From Lophius americanus (lineage: Eukaryota > Chordata > Actinopteri > Lophiiformes > Lophiidae), in contig JBBDHG010000008.1 of assembly GCA_037951165.1 (NCBI GenBank), positions 2,408,501 through 2,472,500 on the forward strand: a stretch of 64,000 bases of DNA, given 5' to 3'. Below, in pieces: positions 20,801 to 32,900 of this stretch; positions within the stretch are counted from its first letter, which is position 1; every line of letters begins with the position of its first letter. The notes under the pieces were generated by a model, which was given only the letters and a program-made list of their open reading frames with translations, did not search any database and was not told where the DNA came from. Made by a program: the position numbers and the translations under genes.

Positions 20801-23800
20801 GAAAAGACATTTAGTAATAGATTATAAATATGTATCATTTATAACAGTTGTGTTTGTATACTTCTGTTTATAACAGATTTAGCGACTGTGATTAACATTC
20901 GTGTCTCCGATGTGAAAAGGAAGAAAAGCTTACTTCAAATCCACCTCTTCAGTTTTTAGGTCTACAGTTTGAGTAAGTCGTGCAGAAAGCAGGAAGCAGT
21001 ATGTGTTACCAGGTTGAGTTTAATTAAAACAAATAATTGATGTGTTACTGTGTTTTGGCTTCACGTCACTGCCATGACCCCCAGCTTCTTCTGTGTTTTG
21101 TTCTCTGTCACGTCCAAAGTCTTTGCTTATTTCTTCTCTGGTGGTATCCCCAATACAGTGGTACCTCCGTTTACGAGTGCCTTGCTTTAAGAGTATTTTC
21201 ATTTACGAGCAAAGATTCTTCAAAAAATGTGCCTTGCTTGACAAGCGATGATTTAATTTAGGAGCGATTTTTGTTTTGCTCGAATCAGGGATTTTTCCTG
21301 ATACGAGCGAGTACCTTTATCTCGTAAAAAAACTAGCTGGGTATACGAGTGGTCTGCTTTGGTTTACGAGCATCCTGTTTGAATAAATGGAAGACGCGAG
21401 CGTGGGAGTCCTTTTTGCTCCCCAAGACTAGAGCGAAAAACAAATGGATCTCAGGTCAGCCTTCCTCGCTCTCGCTCTCAGTTAGAGTCTAATCCCTTTT
21501 TTTTTTTTTTATTATAATCCAAAAACATCCTTATGTTATCCTTTTTATCCTTTAATTTTGGTTATGTGTATTATGTGTATGTGTATTAAACAGAAGTTTA
21601 GCGGTAAACATGCAGCATGCAGTATTCAGGTCACCAGTATAAACCCACCAGTAGCGGGGGGAAAAGAAGAGCCAGAGTGAACTTCCCTCCCCAGTTGAGC
21701 ATGCTGGTGAAGGCCATGGCGATGGGTCTACCAGGCTGGTCGAAGAGCTCGGCAGCGATGAACCAGGAGATTGGTCCTGGGCCCAGCTCGTAAGCTGAAA
21801 TCAAACAGAAAACCAGCAAGACCTGCAGGCTCCGCAGCTCCGGGACCAGGTGCTGCTCAAAGGATAGACAATTCTGACTTTAGAGCGTCCAAAATTTTAT
21901 TTTATTACAACCCACATCAAAACCTGATGTCATCTATTTTCTAATAAACTAATATATTTGAAATATAACCAGATGAATGTTAGAATAACACCTCAGACGC
22001 ACATGTGATTAATAAATACATTGACAGTTTCACAATTAATTTCAAGTCAGTACAAATGTTGGCCCCTGTTACAGTTTACCAATGGAAGGGAACCCCAAAC
22101 AAACATATGTAGCCTGTGCAAGTCCAATTATGCAATGGAACTTTTCCTGTGTGATTGGTTATCCCACTGAGATTATCTTACCAGGACAGAATCCACTATG
22201 GTCATGAATAAGTTACACACGGCGATGGAGATGAAGCCAGTCAGCAGGAGCTTCCTCCTTCCGGCCCGTTCCATCAGGAAAAACTTGAAAGGAAAGAACA
22301 ACAGAGTGGTGAGTCTGCTTTAGGGTATGGATAACCGACCGAAATCCAACGGGTCCATCGAAACCCAACAGGCGGATTTCACATAAATATTTAGAAAATT
22401 AAGTTTGGCTTCAAGTCCATGACGTGAGCGAGTCCGACTTGAAGCCGAACTTTGTTAAACTACAGGTCTAACAAAGTAGTTTATCAATGGTAAGATTCCA
22501 AGTGAATATAATGTAATGTTTGTGTTTGATGTATTAAGACACCAGATTTATTGGCATTGACTCAAAAACACCCCCTATAAATTTAATTCAATCTTCCAAC
22601 ATGAGTCATGAGTTTGTCCACCAATGTAACACACCTCAGTTCAGCCGTTTCTATCCAAGGATCTATGGTTCCTTCCGGTGTCAACATGATGTAAATGGAT
22701 AATATTATTTGTTTCACATTTTGGTAGTGTTGACAATCACAGTCGGGGTGTGGGGCATGTGGCCAGTACAAGTTGTGGGGCTCTCCTAAGGATAAAATTT
22801 GCCCGTGTTGGGGGGAGTCCGTCTTCACCCAGTGAGTTGAATTCCTTGGATAGACTACATAAACGCCACCAGTTTACCTCTCAATGGTTTCACAAGTCGG
22901 CCCGTCGTGTTCCCCTTGAATGGAGGTTTCATACTCAGTTGCAGCAGGTTTCGGAAGAGCAAATATCCTCTGCTTGTATCTTTGACCTCATTCTTTCTCT
23001 CACTACCGAGATTCATGACCGTAAGTGAGGATTGGAACGAAGCCGGACCGGTAAAAGCACCGGTAAATTGATAGCTTTGCCTTATGGCTCAGCTCTTTCT
23101 TCACCACAGCTCACCGATATAATTTCCCATAACTCAAGAACAAGACACACAGATTCTGGAACTCCTTTGCATGAGGCAGCAACTTAATCCTAACCCGAAG
23201 TGGACAGTCCATCGATTCCCGGCAGAGAAGCTTGGTCTCAGTTTTAGAGGTGCTGACTCTCCACACTCCGCTGAAAACCGATCCAGTGCATGCTGGAGGT
23301 CACCAAAGATGAAGCCAATAGGACCACATCATCTACAAACAGCATAGATTCATTTTTAAGCTCCCCAAACTGGATACACTCCTTACCTCAATCGCACCTT
23401 GAGATTCTGTCCATGAATATCAAGAACAGAATCGGAGACAAAGAAAAACCTTGGCGAAGTCCAACATTCAGTGAAAATGTGTCTGACTTTCTGCCAAGCA
23501 TACAGACAAAACTCTCACTTTGGTTATATAGAAATCGGATGGCCCGTAGTAATGACCCCAGTATCCCGCACTCCCACTGTACACCCCGCAGTTGTAAGCC
23601 CCCTCCAAATCCACAAAAAACAGGTAGACTGGATGGACAAATTCCCATGATCCCGCAAGCATGCAAGAGTAAAACATGCTCCACTGCTCCATGTCCAAGA
23701 CGTAATCTGCATTGTTCCTCCTGAAACGGAGGTTCAACAATCAGTCGGACTCTTCTTTCCAAAACCTCGGAGTAAACTTTCCCATGAAGGCTCAGAAGTG

Positions 23801-26800
23801 TGATCCCCCTATAATTGGAGCAAACCCTCCGGTCCTTTTTCAAAAGTGGGACGGACACCCCAGTCTAAAAGTCCAAAGGTGCTTTCCCTGTCTGCCACAC
23901 GACATTTGTCCAAAGCCTTCAGAAAGTCAGGAAGAATCCCATCCACCCCTCGCACCTTGCCATTTGGCAGCTTCTTAACTACCTCGGTGACTTCTGCCAG
24001 GGAAATGGATGGGCCTTTCCCCGAGTCGTTTACCCCTGCCTCAACTATAGAGGGTGTGGCTTTCGGGTACCAGAAGTTCCTCGAAGTGTTCTTTCCATCG
24101 TCCAAAGACATCCTCAGTACAGATCAGCACTTCCTCTGTCCAGCTGCACACAGTCCAAGCTAAGTCCTGCTTTCTCTTCCTGAGTTGCCAGAACTTCTTT
24201 GAGGCCAAACGAAAGTCATTCTCCATTGCGTCCCAAAAACTCCTCCCACACTCACACGGTTTTTGCTTCCGCTACTGCCAAGGCTGCGGCCCTTCTGGTC
24301 AATCGGCCTCAATCCAAGCTAATGTTAAATAAAACCTGATTCAAATTTTCAGTTGATTATACAACAAAAAGATATTCATTTATTCAAAGACATACTTCTT
24401 AATTTAACACACTCCACCTCTAATAAAGACATGGATGTTGAGATGCTGTACTCACTGCCACCAGAGTGAAGGTCACGTTGACAGCCCCCACGCCCAGAGT
24501 CAGGTATTTTGCCTCGTAAAACTTGGCCTGAAACATCCGGGTGGAATAATTGATGATCTAGAGGAATTGGAGGAGGAGGATTATTTTATCTCAGCGCTCA
24601 CTGGGCATCTTTAGGAAAGAAATCTTTAGAAGTCTTTAGAAAACCGTTGTTTTCCTAACAAGCAGCTCCAGCTCACGCTGACCCTGATTGATTTTAATCC
24701 TACATCAGCATTTTGAGACTGACCGCATTGAATCCGGAGAGCTGGCTGCCCAAGTTGATGATGAGGACAATGATGATGGGCTGTTTGTAGCGATCCTTCT
24801 TGAAGAACTCGTGGATGGAGACTCCGGTCTGAGTGTGGGCGGCTTCTCCCTTCATCTCTTGCAGCTCAGCCAACACCTTGTCTGTGTTTCCTCTCAGCTT
24901 CATCAGGGCTGAAGAGATAAAACAACCTCTGATGTTAAGGTATAATTGGGTGAATTCAAAACATCTGCATTTTTTAATATCCCTAGAATTAAAAAAGCGT
25001 ATAAAAAAAACTCTTCAGCTCATCGGCAGAAGAGCCAATCGGGTTCTCGACATCTCTATGGTAAAGCCAACCTGATGGCTAAAACAATGTGACCTGTCAT
25101 GTGAACGGTGCAGGTTGAACATCAGTGACACCCACCAGCCTCAGCCTTCTCCTCCTCTCCCTGGCTAATGAGAAGGTAGCGAGGGCTCTCAGGGCAGAAA
25201 GGCAGGACCAGGTACTGTAGGAAGGCCGGGATCAGGGACAGGGACAGCATCATGGCCCAGTTGTGCTCTGTACCCAGTACTGTCTCAAGACCAGCCACCT
25301 GCAGTAGAAAAATACAGACATCTTGTTTCATAGGTATCATCATTAATCTTTGAATTTATTTAGAATCCATGTGAACAATGTTTAAATCGAGGGGCAACAT
25401 AGCATTCATTATATGCTTTTTTTTTCTCTCAGAAAGTCCTTGCGATTCTGGCAATAAACAAAGGAGGCTTCCCCTGTAGGTGTTCAAAGGAGTTGGTCAG
25501 GAAAATTGCCCCTAAATGGAAAACGCCGAAGTCAGATTTTTTTTGTTTAAAAGGCGAGGGAAGGCAGAATTATGCTGAATAAGCACAAATACTGCTGAAC
25601 GGGCATATATTGTGCTGAACAAAAGTAAATTTTGCTGAACAAGCAGACATTGTGCTGAACAAACATAAATTGCGCTGAACAAGCAGACATTGTGCTGAAC
25701 AAACATAAATTGCGCTGAACAAGCAGACATTGTGCTGAATACGCAGAAATTGTGCTGAATACACAGGATTTCTGTTGGGCAAAGCAGAAAATTGTTGAGA
25801 CAAAGGCCATTCTGGTAATATAAAATCAAAAGGCCATCAAGGAAAACAAATACCGTGTCTGTTTGACACAGGGAAAAAGATAATCCAACACATCAGCATT
25901 CTGCATTTATCTTCATTAATGAGTCCCTCTGGGATCTGATCTTAGAACTAGTTGAGTCATAGTGGACTGTTTGACATTATTAATGAGTCACAATTTAATT
26001 CGATGTGCTCAATCAGGAGGATTGCTTGTACAATGCAGGGGATCGGGGCTACAGCGAGCAGCAAGTTCTCACCATTCCCACCAGGATGCCTGCAGCGAAG
26101 GACACCTGGTTGAGCGTGGCGAAGGCTCCTCTCAGGTTTGTTGGGGATACTTCCTGGATGTAGAGCGGATTCAGACTCATGACCAAACCACAGAACAGAC
26201 CGAACAACAACCGGCCCAGGATGAGGACTTCAAACGACCTGCTGACTTTGGAGGCAGACATCAGACAGGCTCCCACCACAGAGAGACAGTTCACAATGAG
26301 GATGGAGGTACGTCTGCAAGGGAGAGTGTTCATTAAAAACTTGACGGAAAATGAATTGAAAAGTGTTTTTTCTTACTTCTTCTTATTTACCGTCCATAAG
26401 AATCTGCCAGATACTTCACAGCCAGCGAGCCCAGCAAGGCTCCGAAGTCCTTGATGCTGACGGAGACTGACCACAGGAGGGTCAGGCTGTGGTCAGGTAG
26501 TGACTGGTTGTGCCTTTCTCTCCAGGTGTGGTTGAAAAACTCTTCAATGATCTAAAAACGATGTAAACACATAAGACCAGCAACACGAGGAAACAAACTC
26601 AATCCCCAATCTAATCAATGAGACATTTGAAAGTGTTCAAAGAAAAAGTACAAAATAAGAATGTGTGTTCCTTTTCAGGTTGATTATGGACATTCGCCTC
26701 AGCTTGACTGAAAAAGAAAATCTCAGCCAGGCAGTTTCCAGAGTTTCATGGGATTGTTAAGTTTATTCAGTGTTTTATCGACGCTGTGAGAGATTTTTTG

Positions 26801-27963
26801 CGGTAAGACCCCCCCCTCTCCCCTTTGCCCCTTTGAATTATATATATACTGAGTACAAGGCTATATATCCACGGTTGGTATGACGCAGTTTTTCTGTGTT
26901 CATGTGAACATTCTGCGGCCTTCATGCAATTCAATCATTCATTATCTACCGCTTATCCTGTGCAGGGTCACAGGGGGCTGGAGACTATCCCAGCTGACAT
27001 CGGGCGAGAGGCAGGGTACACCCCGGACAAGGACAATTATAGCCACATTTACATTTACGGAAAAAAAAAAAGAGTGAGATTCTTGGAGTAAATGCATAAT
27101 TTAATGAGAGAAAGGTTGTAATAATTTCAGAACGACGTCTTCATTTTAGGCTTTGCATTAGAAAATGACTGAAGCTCAGAGGGTAAAGTGGTCGTAACCT
27201 CATCGCAAGAAGCTGGAGTCTAGGGTAAGATGCAGTCAGAGACCCTGTACCCAACACAAAGTCAACAAAGTGATCAAAAACATTAAATATCTTGTTGCAC
27301 TATACTTTACCTTACTATACTTTACCTAACCATCTTTTGCGTCATCGACTTCATATTATTATATTATATTATCGGCACTTTTAAAGGACAGACTTAAGAA
27401 AGTAGAAACTGGATCTGAGCACGAGAATTAGCCTGACACACTTTGAAATTGTCTGTTATGTGGAGCAGGGGCCAAAAAATTATTCTTGTAGCATTACTAC
27501 TTTACTCTTTAATATAATCACTTTTTTTTTTTCAACTTTATTCTCATAATATTAAATCTTCATTCAGATTAAATTACAACTTTATTTTGAAATTGTGGGA
27601 CTTTCTTTAATTTCGGCTTTACATCATATTTTAATACATATATACGTATACACAAATATTATGAAAATAAAATCATAAAATGTACACCTCTTTGAAACAA
27701 GATTTTTATCCGTTATCCGAGCAAACAGGCTGATAGCGTTGTCGGAATAAAAAGCATCTGCAGTCTTGAGGAGAAGCCAAGACCAAAACTGAAGACGATG
27801 TCAAGAACTTAGAAACTGTGCATCTTCTCCGGCTCACCTTGGCTGGAGCGTTGACGTTGCCGGTGTGGTATCCGATCTGCAGGGAGCCCAGCACCGCCGC
27901 CAGGATGGAGGTCAGGAGCGTGGCTGTCAAGTGGCTCTGCAGCAGCGTCAGGGTCAGAATCAT
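17885..27963 (-). CDS. Facilitative hexose transporter, GLUT/SLC2A family, complete
   Basis: A plasma-membrane uniporter for hexoses with 12 predicted membrane segments. I splice nine exons, all with GT/AG borders and matching phases: 27838-27963, 26391-26551, 26073-26313, 25136-25298, 24724-24908, 24456-24557, 22182-22283, 21649-21855, 17885-18064. They give 488 codons plus TGA, the usual family length. Family marks: GYHTG (residues 31-35) in helix 1, NHT and NQS glycosylation sites (49, 57) in the first outer loop, GRR after helix 2, PESPR (212-216), QLS (286-288), ERAGRR (331-336), GPGPISW (385-391), NW (414-415) and PETKGR (456-461). QLS and GPGPxxW favour class I, but SQLSGFNA and ISW differ from mammalian GLUT1-4. 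A fish-specific paralog such as slc2a15 is possible. The start is the ATG at 27961; an in-frame TGA lies at 27991. Confidence 0.93.
18110..18720 (+). mobile_element. LINE 3' fragment in the last transporter intron
   Basis: Plus strand reads QLQLIQN, then VDHINPVLRSVHGLPV, LLLFYKALNGIGPKYISDL and PSRPLRS, the conserved C-terminal part of a Jockey/L2-type LINE polymerase. There is one frame change near 18320. It is only the 3' end and cannot move by itself. Confidence 0.8.
18853..19610 (-). mobile_element. Tc1-like DNA transposon relic
   Basis: Minus-strand transposase fragments: ARLAFAREHQNC, HVLFTDDSRFTLS (with the first catalytic aspartate of the DDE triad) and ISLEGGTDLHGLA, separated by frame breaks. 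One end has ACTCAAAAAAATAAATAAAG followed by GGGAACACTTAAAT, an end sequence I recall from a fish Tc1-like family. The other end is missing, cut where the neighbouring LINE begins. Dead copy, inside the last intron of the transporter. Confidence 0.8.
19611..20545 (-). mobile_element. LINE reverse-transcriptase fragment
   Basis: Minus strand: LRHGFPLSPILFLIFLDRIS, LLFVDDVVLLAHS (the catalytic YxDD-type motif in altered form), EEFKYLGVLVTSQGKREWEM and KAKLLIYRSIYVPTLTYGHELWVMTE cover the RT palm to thumb in at least three frames. The same family occurs at 22985-24320 in a neighbouring intron. Truncated and non-functional. Confidence 0.85.
20546..21155. other. Intronic AT-rich sequence
   Basis: I see nothing beyond AT-rich intron sequence of the transporter gene. 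Confidence 0.5.
21156..21405. repeat. Interspersed repeat starting CAGTGGTACCTCCG
   Basis: The element is full of the words TTTACGAG and GATACGAG and begins CAGTGGTACCTCCGTTTACG. A related end occurs at 12785. It is probably a non-autonomous DNA transposon. It sits in the last transporter intron, about 240 bases from an exon. Confidence 0.55.
22985..24320 (-). mobile_element. LINE reverse-transcriptase fragment, second copy
   Basis: Minus strand: SLAEVTEVVKKLPNGKVRGV, VCSNYRGITLLSLHGKVYSE, VGLRQGFSLSPILFLIFMDR and further blocks up to the C-terminal region at about 23000. It covers more of the polymerase than the 19611-20545 copy and shares its family. Frameshifts and deletions are evident. 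It lies within the intron between transporter exons 6 and 7. Confidence 0.85.
25561..25790. repeat. 20-bp minisatellite in a transporter intron
   Basis: About eleven copies of a unit near GCTGAACAAGCAGACATTGT, alternating in part with GCTGAACAAACATAAATTGC, i.e. a 40-bp higher-order pair in the middle. The minus-strand peptides it encodes are low-complexity artefacts. Confidence 0.9.
26930..27035 (+). repeat. Interspersed repeat fragment
   Basis: ATTCATTATCTACCGCTTAT followed by GGGGGCTGGAGACTATCCCA and GGGCGAGAGGCAGGGTACAC. Same family as the fragments at 2070, 11310 (minus), 40195 and 55838. It lies in the first transporter intron. Confidence 0.75.
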
Positions 27964-28832
27964 GTCTCGTTCTTCATCTAACAACTTGTGTCAACTAAAA
28001 ACAGACATTTTCTATGGCCGTGGTTTGACCAAAGTGATTCAGAAATATAAAACTCAGCGGCTAATCTCATTGACCTCTGCAAGCCATAGCAACCCTGTCT
28101 AAAGGTGGAGGATGGCGGGAACCACAGCGTTTTCACACACTGGTAAAATGTACAGAACTTTAATCAACACCAGCAAGTGTCACTGCTCCCTCTGCTAGAG
28201 GGCGCTGATCAGTAAAAAAAAAAAAAGGGTTAGAACCAACAAACCTCCTTGGAAACCATTTGTTCGCGTGAGGCGGGTCGTCTCAAGATGCTGGTGCATT
28301 TATCGTCCTCTCACTCGTTCTGAAGTGAAAAAGTATGAGAGAATTAGAAATAATCAGGATGTGTAGTGTCGTGATACATATGCAGAGATGTTAATGCATT
28401 AAAAGTTCTCCATGCTTCATGTAAATGACTGAACTTCCCCCTGTTTGACTGTGATTGGTTAGTGAGGTCACATGATCCCCATTCAGGGAAATTGTTCAGG
28501 TTCCACCAATACTTAATTAAGTATCGTCATGAAGCTGTTGGATTTGGCGCACACGGTATTTTGTTGAGGATTGCTTATAAGTTATTAATCCTTCCATTAA
28601 CTCTGTGTCCTCCAGCTGAAGTCCTTCCCAATCCATCGAGGAGGTTCAAATTTCACAGGTAGATCTACTCAGTCTGAACACCTGTTCCACTGCTTGATGA
28701 GGTTGGCTAATCACAGTAACATAGCCTCAGATGCTTTACTAGCGCTGACGTGTGAGCTTGCTGCCAACACTTGTGTGGTGAAGTGAAATTTAGCCGGAAA
28801 AATTCTCCAGTGGCACCGAACATGGCTACTAC
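27964..28832. other. Upstream region of the transporter gene
   Basis: It should contain the 5' untranslated region and promoter of the transporter, but I can fix no TATA box or transcription start. A possible acceptor (TTTTTAG, about 27994-28000) upstream of the ATG suggests a non-coding first exon further away. No other gene is seen. Confidence 0.4.
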
Positions 28833-29950
28833 CAACAGTTCTCCCATCAACAGTTCTCCCATCAACAGTTCTCCCATCAACAGTTCTCCCATCAACAGTT
28901 CTACCATCAACAGTTCTCCCATCAACAGTTCTCCCATCAACAGTTCTCCCATCAACAGTTCCCCCATCAACAGTTCTCCCATCAACAGTTCACTCATCAA
29001 CAGTTCTCCCATCAACAGTTCTCCCATCAACAGTTCTCTTATTAACAGTTCTCCCATCAACAGTTCTCTTATTAACAGTTCCCTTATTAACAGTTCTCTT
29101 ATTAACAGTTCTCTTATTAACAGTTCTCCCATCAACAGTTCTGCCCTCAACAGTTCTCCCATCAACAGTTCCCCCATCAACAGTTCTCCCATCAACAGTT
29201 CTCTCATCAACAGTTCTCCCATCAACAGTTCTCCCATCAACAGTTCTCTTATCAACAGTTCTCCTATCAACAGTTCTCCCATCAACAGTTCTCCCATCAA
29301 CAGTTCTCTTATTAACAGTTTTCCCATCAACAGTTCTCTTATTAACAGTTCTACCATCAACAGTTCTCCTATCAACAGTTCTCTTATCAACAGTTTTCTA
29401 ATCAACAGTTCTACCATCAACAGTTCTCCCATCAACAGTTATTCTATCAACAGTTCTCCTATCAATAGTTCTCTTGTCAACAGTTCTCCAATCAACAGTT
29501 CTACCATCAACAGTTCTCCCATCAACAGTTCTTCTATCAACAGTTGTCCCATTGACATTTCTCCTATCAACAGGCCTCTTATCAACAGTTCTCCCAACAA
29601 CAGTTCTCCCATCAACAGTTCTCCCATCTACTGTTCTCTTATCAACAGTTCTGCGATCAATAGTTCTACCATCAACAGTTCTCCAATCAACAGTTGTTCT
29701 ATCAACAGTTCTCCAGTCAACAGTTCTCCTATGAACAGTTCTTCCATCAACAGTTCTACCATCAACAGTTCTCCCATCAACAGTTCTCCCATCAACAGTT
29801 GTCCTATCAACAGTTCTCCAGTCAACAGTTCTCCTATCAACAGTTCTACCATCAACAGTTCCTCTATCAACAGTTCTCCCATCGATAGTTCTCCTATCAA
29901 GAGGCCTCTTATCAACAGTTCTCCCATCAACAGTTCTTCCATCAACAGTA
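28833..29950. repeat. 15-bp minisatellite array, about 74 copies
   Basis: Units close to AACAGTTCTCCCATC, with recurring variants CTTATT, CTCATC, ACCATC and GCCCTC. Because the unit is a multiple of three, all frames remain open: the plus strand gives a 429-codon frame of INSSP pentapeptides, and the minus strand gives MGELL or RTVDG repeats. I treat these as artefacts, since no signal peptide, splice context or conserved flank supports a protein. Higher-order periods are visible: GAGGCCTCTT/CAGGCCTCTT recur 330 bases apart and CTCCAGTC 105 bases apart. Confidence 0.95.
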
Positions 29951-30393
29951 CAACTTCAGTCCCTGTTCGTCATTGGGGGTTGTGCAGAGATAGTCTAAGA
30001 CTTCCTATTCCTGGGAGTTCACAGAGAGTAAACCTGAAGACACAGGACTCTACTTCCTGAGGTTACTCAGGAACCACCACCTCACACAGAAACAGCTTGT
30101 CTCCTGTTATCAGCGTTTCTTTGAGATCATCCTGACCTCCTGCATCTGTGTGTGTTTCTTCAGCCGCACAGCTGTGGACAGGAAAGAGGTCGAGGGTCAA
30201 CACTACGGCTCAAAAGATCATCGGCGGCCCTCTCCACTCCCTGGAGGATCTGTACAGTTCCTGGTGTCATAGGAAAGCACCAAGTATTCTCAGGGACTCA
30301 ACCATTCCCGAACACTCTCTTTTTGCTGCTGCCCTCGGAACTGCTAACCTTTATTTAGTTATTATTATTTGCACCTTGATATCATTGTACACT
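29951..30393 (+). mobile_element. LINE 3' fragment between two minisatellite arrays
   Basis: Plus strand carries LINE polymerase C-terminal motifs: TAQKIIGGPLHSLEDLYSSW, CHRKAPSILRDSTIPEHSLF and an upstream portion in other frames around PVISVSLR and LTSCICVCFFSRTAVDRKE. It ends with GGAACTGCTAACCTTTATTT. It is the C-terminal tail of a Rex1/L2-like element. The minisatellites flank it directly on both sides. Confidence 0.75.
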
Positions 30394-31010
30394 TCTCCCA
30401 TCAACAGTTCTCTTATCAACAGTTCTCCCATCAACAGTTCTCCCATCAACAGTTCTCCCATCAACAGTTCTCCCATCAACAGTTCTCTCATCAACAGTTC
30501 TCCCATCAACAGTTCTCTTATTAACAGTTCTCCCATCAACAGTTCTCTCATCAACAGTTCTCCCATCCACAGTTCTCCCATCAACAGTTCTCTTATTAAC
30601 AGTTCTCCCATCAACAGTTCTCCCATCAACAGTTCTCTTATCAACAGTTCTCTTATTAACAGTTCTCCCATCAACAGTTCTCTCATCAACAGTTCTCTTA
30701 TTAACAGTTCTCTTATTAACAGTTCTCCCATCAACAGTTCTCTTATTAACAGTTCTCTTATTAACAGTTCTCCCATCAACAGTTCTGCCATCAACAGTTC
30801 TCCCATCAACAGTTCCCCCATCAACAGTTCTCCCATCAACAGTTCTCTCATCAACAGTTCTCCCATCAACAGTTCTCCCATCAACAGTTCTCTCATCAAC
30901 AGTTCTCCCATCAACAGTTCTCTCATCAACAGTTCTCCCATCAACAGTTCTCTCATCAGCAGTTCTCTCATCAACAGTTCTCCCATCAACAGTTCTCCCA
31001 TCAACAGTTA
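30394..31010. repeat. 15-bp minisatellite array, about 41 copies
   Basis: Same unit and variants as the array at 28833-29950. A block of ten variant repeats (30741-30890) occurs in the same order in the first array (29110-29250), so the two arrays share ancestry. Open frames in it are artefacts of the 15-base period. Confidence 0.95.
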
Positions 31011-31320
31011 AATCTGATGCCCTTTGAAGATTTTGATCATAAAAATCTCAGACACAATAAAGTCCTGATGATTATAACATATTAACATCTTTACCAAGTG
31101 TTAATATCAATGTAGTTATTTATTACTTATACATTATATAACATGAGGTCATTAAATAAACTCCAAATCCATAATTTACATCTGTATAAATATTTATATC
31201 AACTCCAGGTTCTCACCAGTGTTCCAGAGACGATCCCGTCTTCATCCCGGAGTTCCAGATATCACTATACTATACTATACTGTGCGTCTGTCAGAGTGAA
31301 CATGCTACCACTGACGCACA

Positions 31321-31329
31321 CATACAACA

Positions 31330-31418
<89 letters not shown>

Positions 31419-31431
31419 CACACACACACAA
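31321..31431. repeat. (AC)n microsatellite
   Basis: More than 50 CA units with two short interruptions. Confidence 0.97.
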
Positions 31432-31683
31432 GGGACCCGTGGGTCCAGTGAAGTCACACTGGGCTGGTGAATTTGGCTCAGTCCTGACAGAATGGCAACC
31501 TGAGGCCTCCTCTGGGTCTCATGGACCACCTGATCCAGGTCCTGATTCTGATACGACTGGGGATCAGTCTATTTCCTTCAACCATATTAACTCTTTAATC
31601 ATATTAACTCTCAACTGGTCCCAACTGGTAACTCTCAACTCGCTTCCATTTGTAGGTGTTCTGGAGAAAATGCAGCCACATGT

Positions 31684-31782
31684 TTTGGCCTGTGTGTGTG
31701 TGCCTACGTGTGTGTATGGCTATGTGTGTGTGTGTGTTAGTGTGTGTGTATGTGTGTGTGTGTTAGTGTGTGTGTGTGTGTA
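31684..31782. repeat. (TG)n microsatellite, interrupted
   Basis: TG tract with TAG, TAC and TAT interruptions. Confidence 0.9.
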
Positions 31783-32310
31783 AGTCTGTGAGTGCGAGCC
31801 CTGATTAGTCCCGTGAGGATGTTCTGTCACATTAAATGGAAATTTCAAGCATGTCTACTGACCCTTCATGTCCAAATGTGTTTCTAGGAACTCAGGAAAA
31901 TAAAAAGAAGCCGTACATCTATGACTAGTTATAAGTTAAACATTATTATCATTCTTTTCATTATAATAATTATTATTATTATGTACATATAGTAACAGGT
32001 ACCGACGCTGAAAATGGATTATTTGAGGTCTTACCTGTCCATAGAAACTGAGGTTATGCAAACACACCTGACATTTGGGAATATAATTCATCCGAGGCTT
32101 AACTTAAAATAACCATTCGGTAAAAAAAGTTTCTCCCAGATCCAGATTATTATATATAATTCAAATCTTTCCTTTTCACAATATTTCCCATGGTGAAGAA
32201 GGAGATCCAGAATCTGCGTCCGTACCTGGATCCCCCCCCCAGCCTGACATTAACGCCGCCATGTTCCTCCCTTGTGGTTGACCCTAGAAAAGGCCAGAGT
32301 TCAGTCATTC

Positions 32311-32363
32311 ACGGTCACGGACACGGACACGGACACGGACACGGACACGGACACGGACACGGT
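32311..32363. repeat. (GGACAC)n hexanucleotide repeat
   Basis: About nine copies of ACGGAC/GGACAC, reading HGHG on one strand and VSVS on the other. Not a gene. Confidence 0.93.
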
Positions 32364-32750
32364 GAGTATCAGCACTTTGTGAAACATGTGATTGAAACAA
32401 AGGAAATTGCAAACAGCAGAGCTCTGTGTTTGGGGAGAGAACGTTTCGACAGTCGTTCTAAATTCAGTGAACAGTTTGTTGGACTGTTGTTTCATCTGTA
32501 GTTAATTGTGTTTTATGCAGCTGCTCACGTTCACTGTATGTAAAATGCATTGGGAGCTTACGTGCGTTTTAATGGCTGTATTCCTACATTGTCCTTAATC
32601 ATCTCTATATTTACCACCTATGACGTCACACAGTCTCCATCTCATTACTGCTCAGACTCAGTTATGGTGCTGGATGGTTTCTCCTGTGTTCCTCTGTTCA
32701 TGTCTTCACATCATTGAAGTTTAATCAAACCCAGTTTTATCACATGACTG

Positions 32751-32767
32751 TGGGTGTGTGTGTGGGT

Positions 32768-32805
<38 letters not shown>

Positions 32806-32806
32806 A
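32751..32806. repeat. (TG)n microsatellite
   Basis: TG tract with a GGGTGGG interruption near its start. Confidence 0.93.
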
Positions 32807-32900
32807 TGTAAAAGTATGTGCAAACACATCTCTGGCATTTCCATGAGTTTAATAAAGATTATTAATGACACAGCAAAATAAAAACATGATGTTAACTATA

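Noticed and set aside
28707..29435. Long minus-strand open frame of MGELL repeats, plus the plus-strand INSSP frames
   Set aside because: They are produced by a 15-bp minisatellite, which keeps all frames open. There is no other protein-coding evidence.
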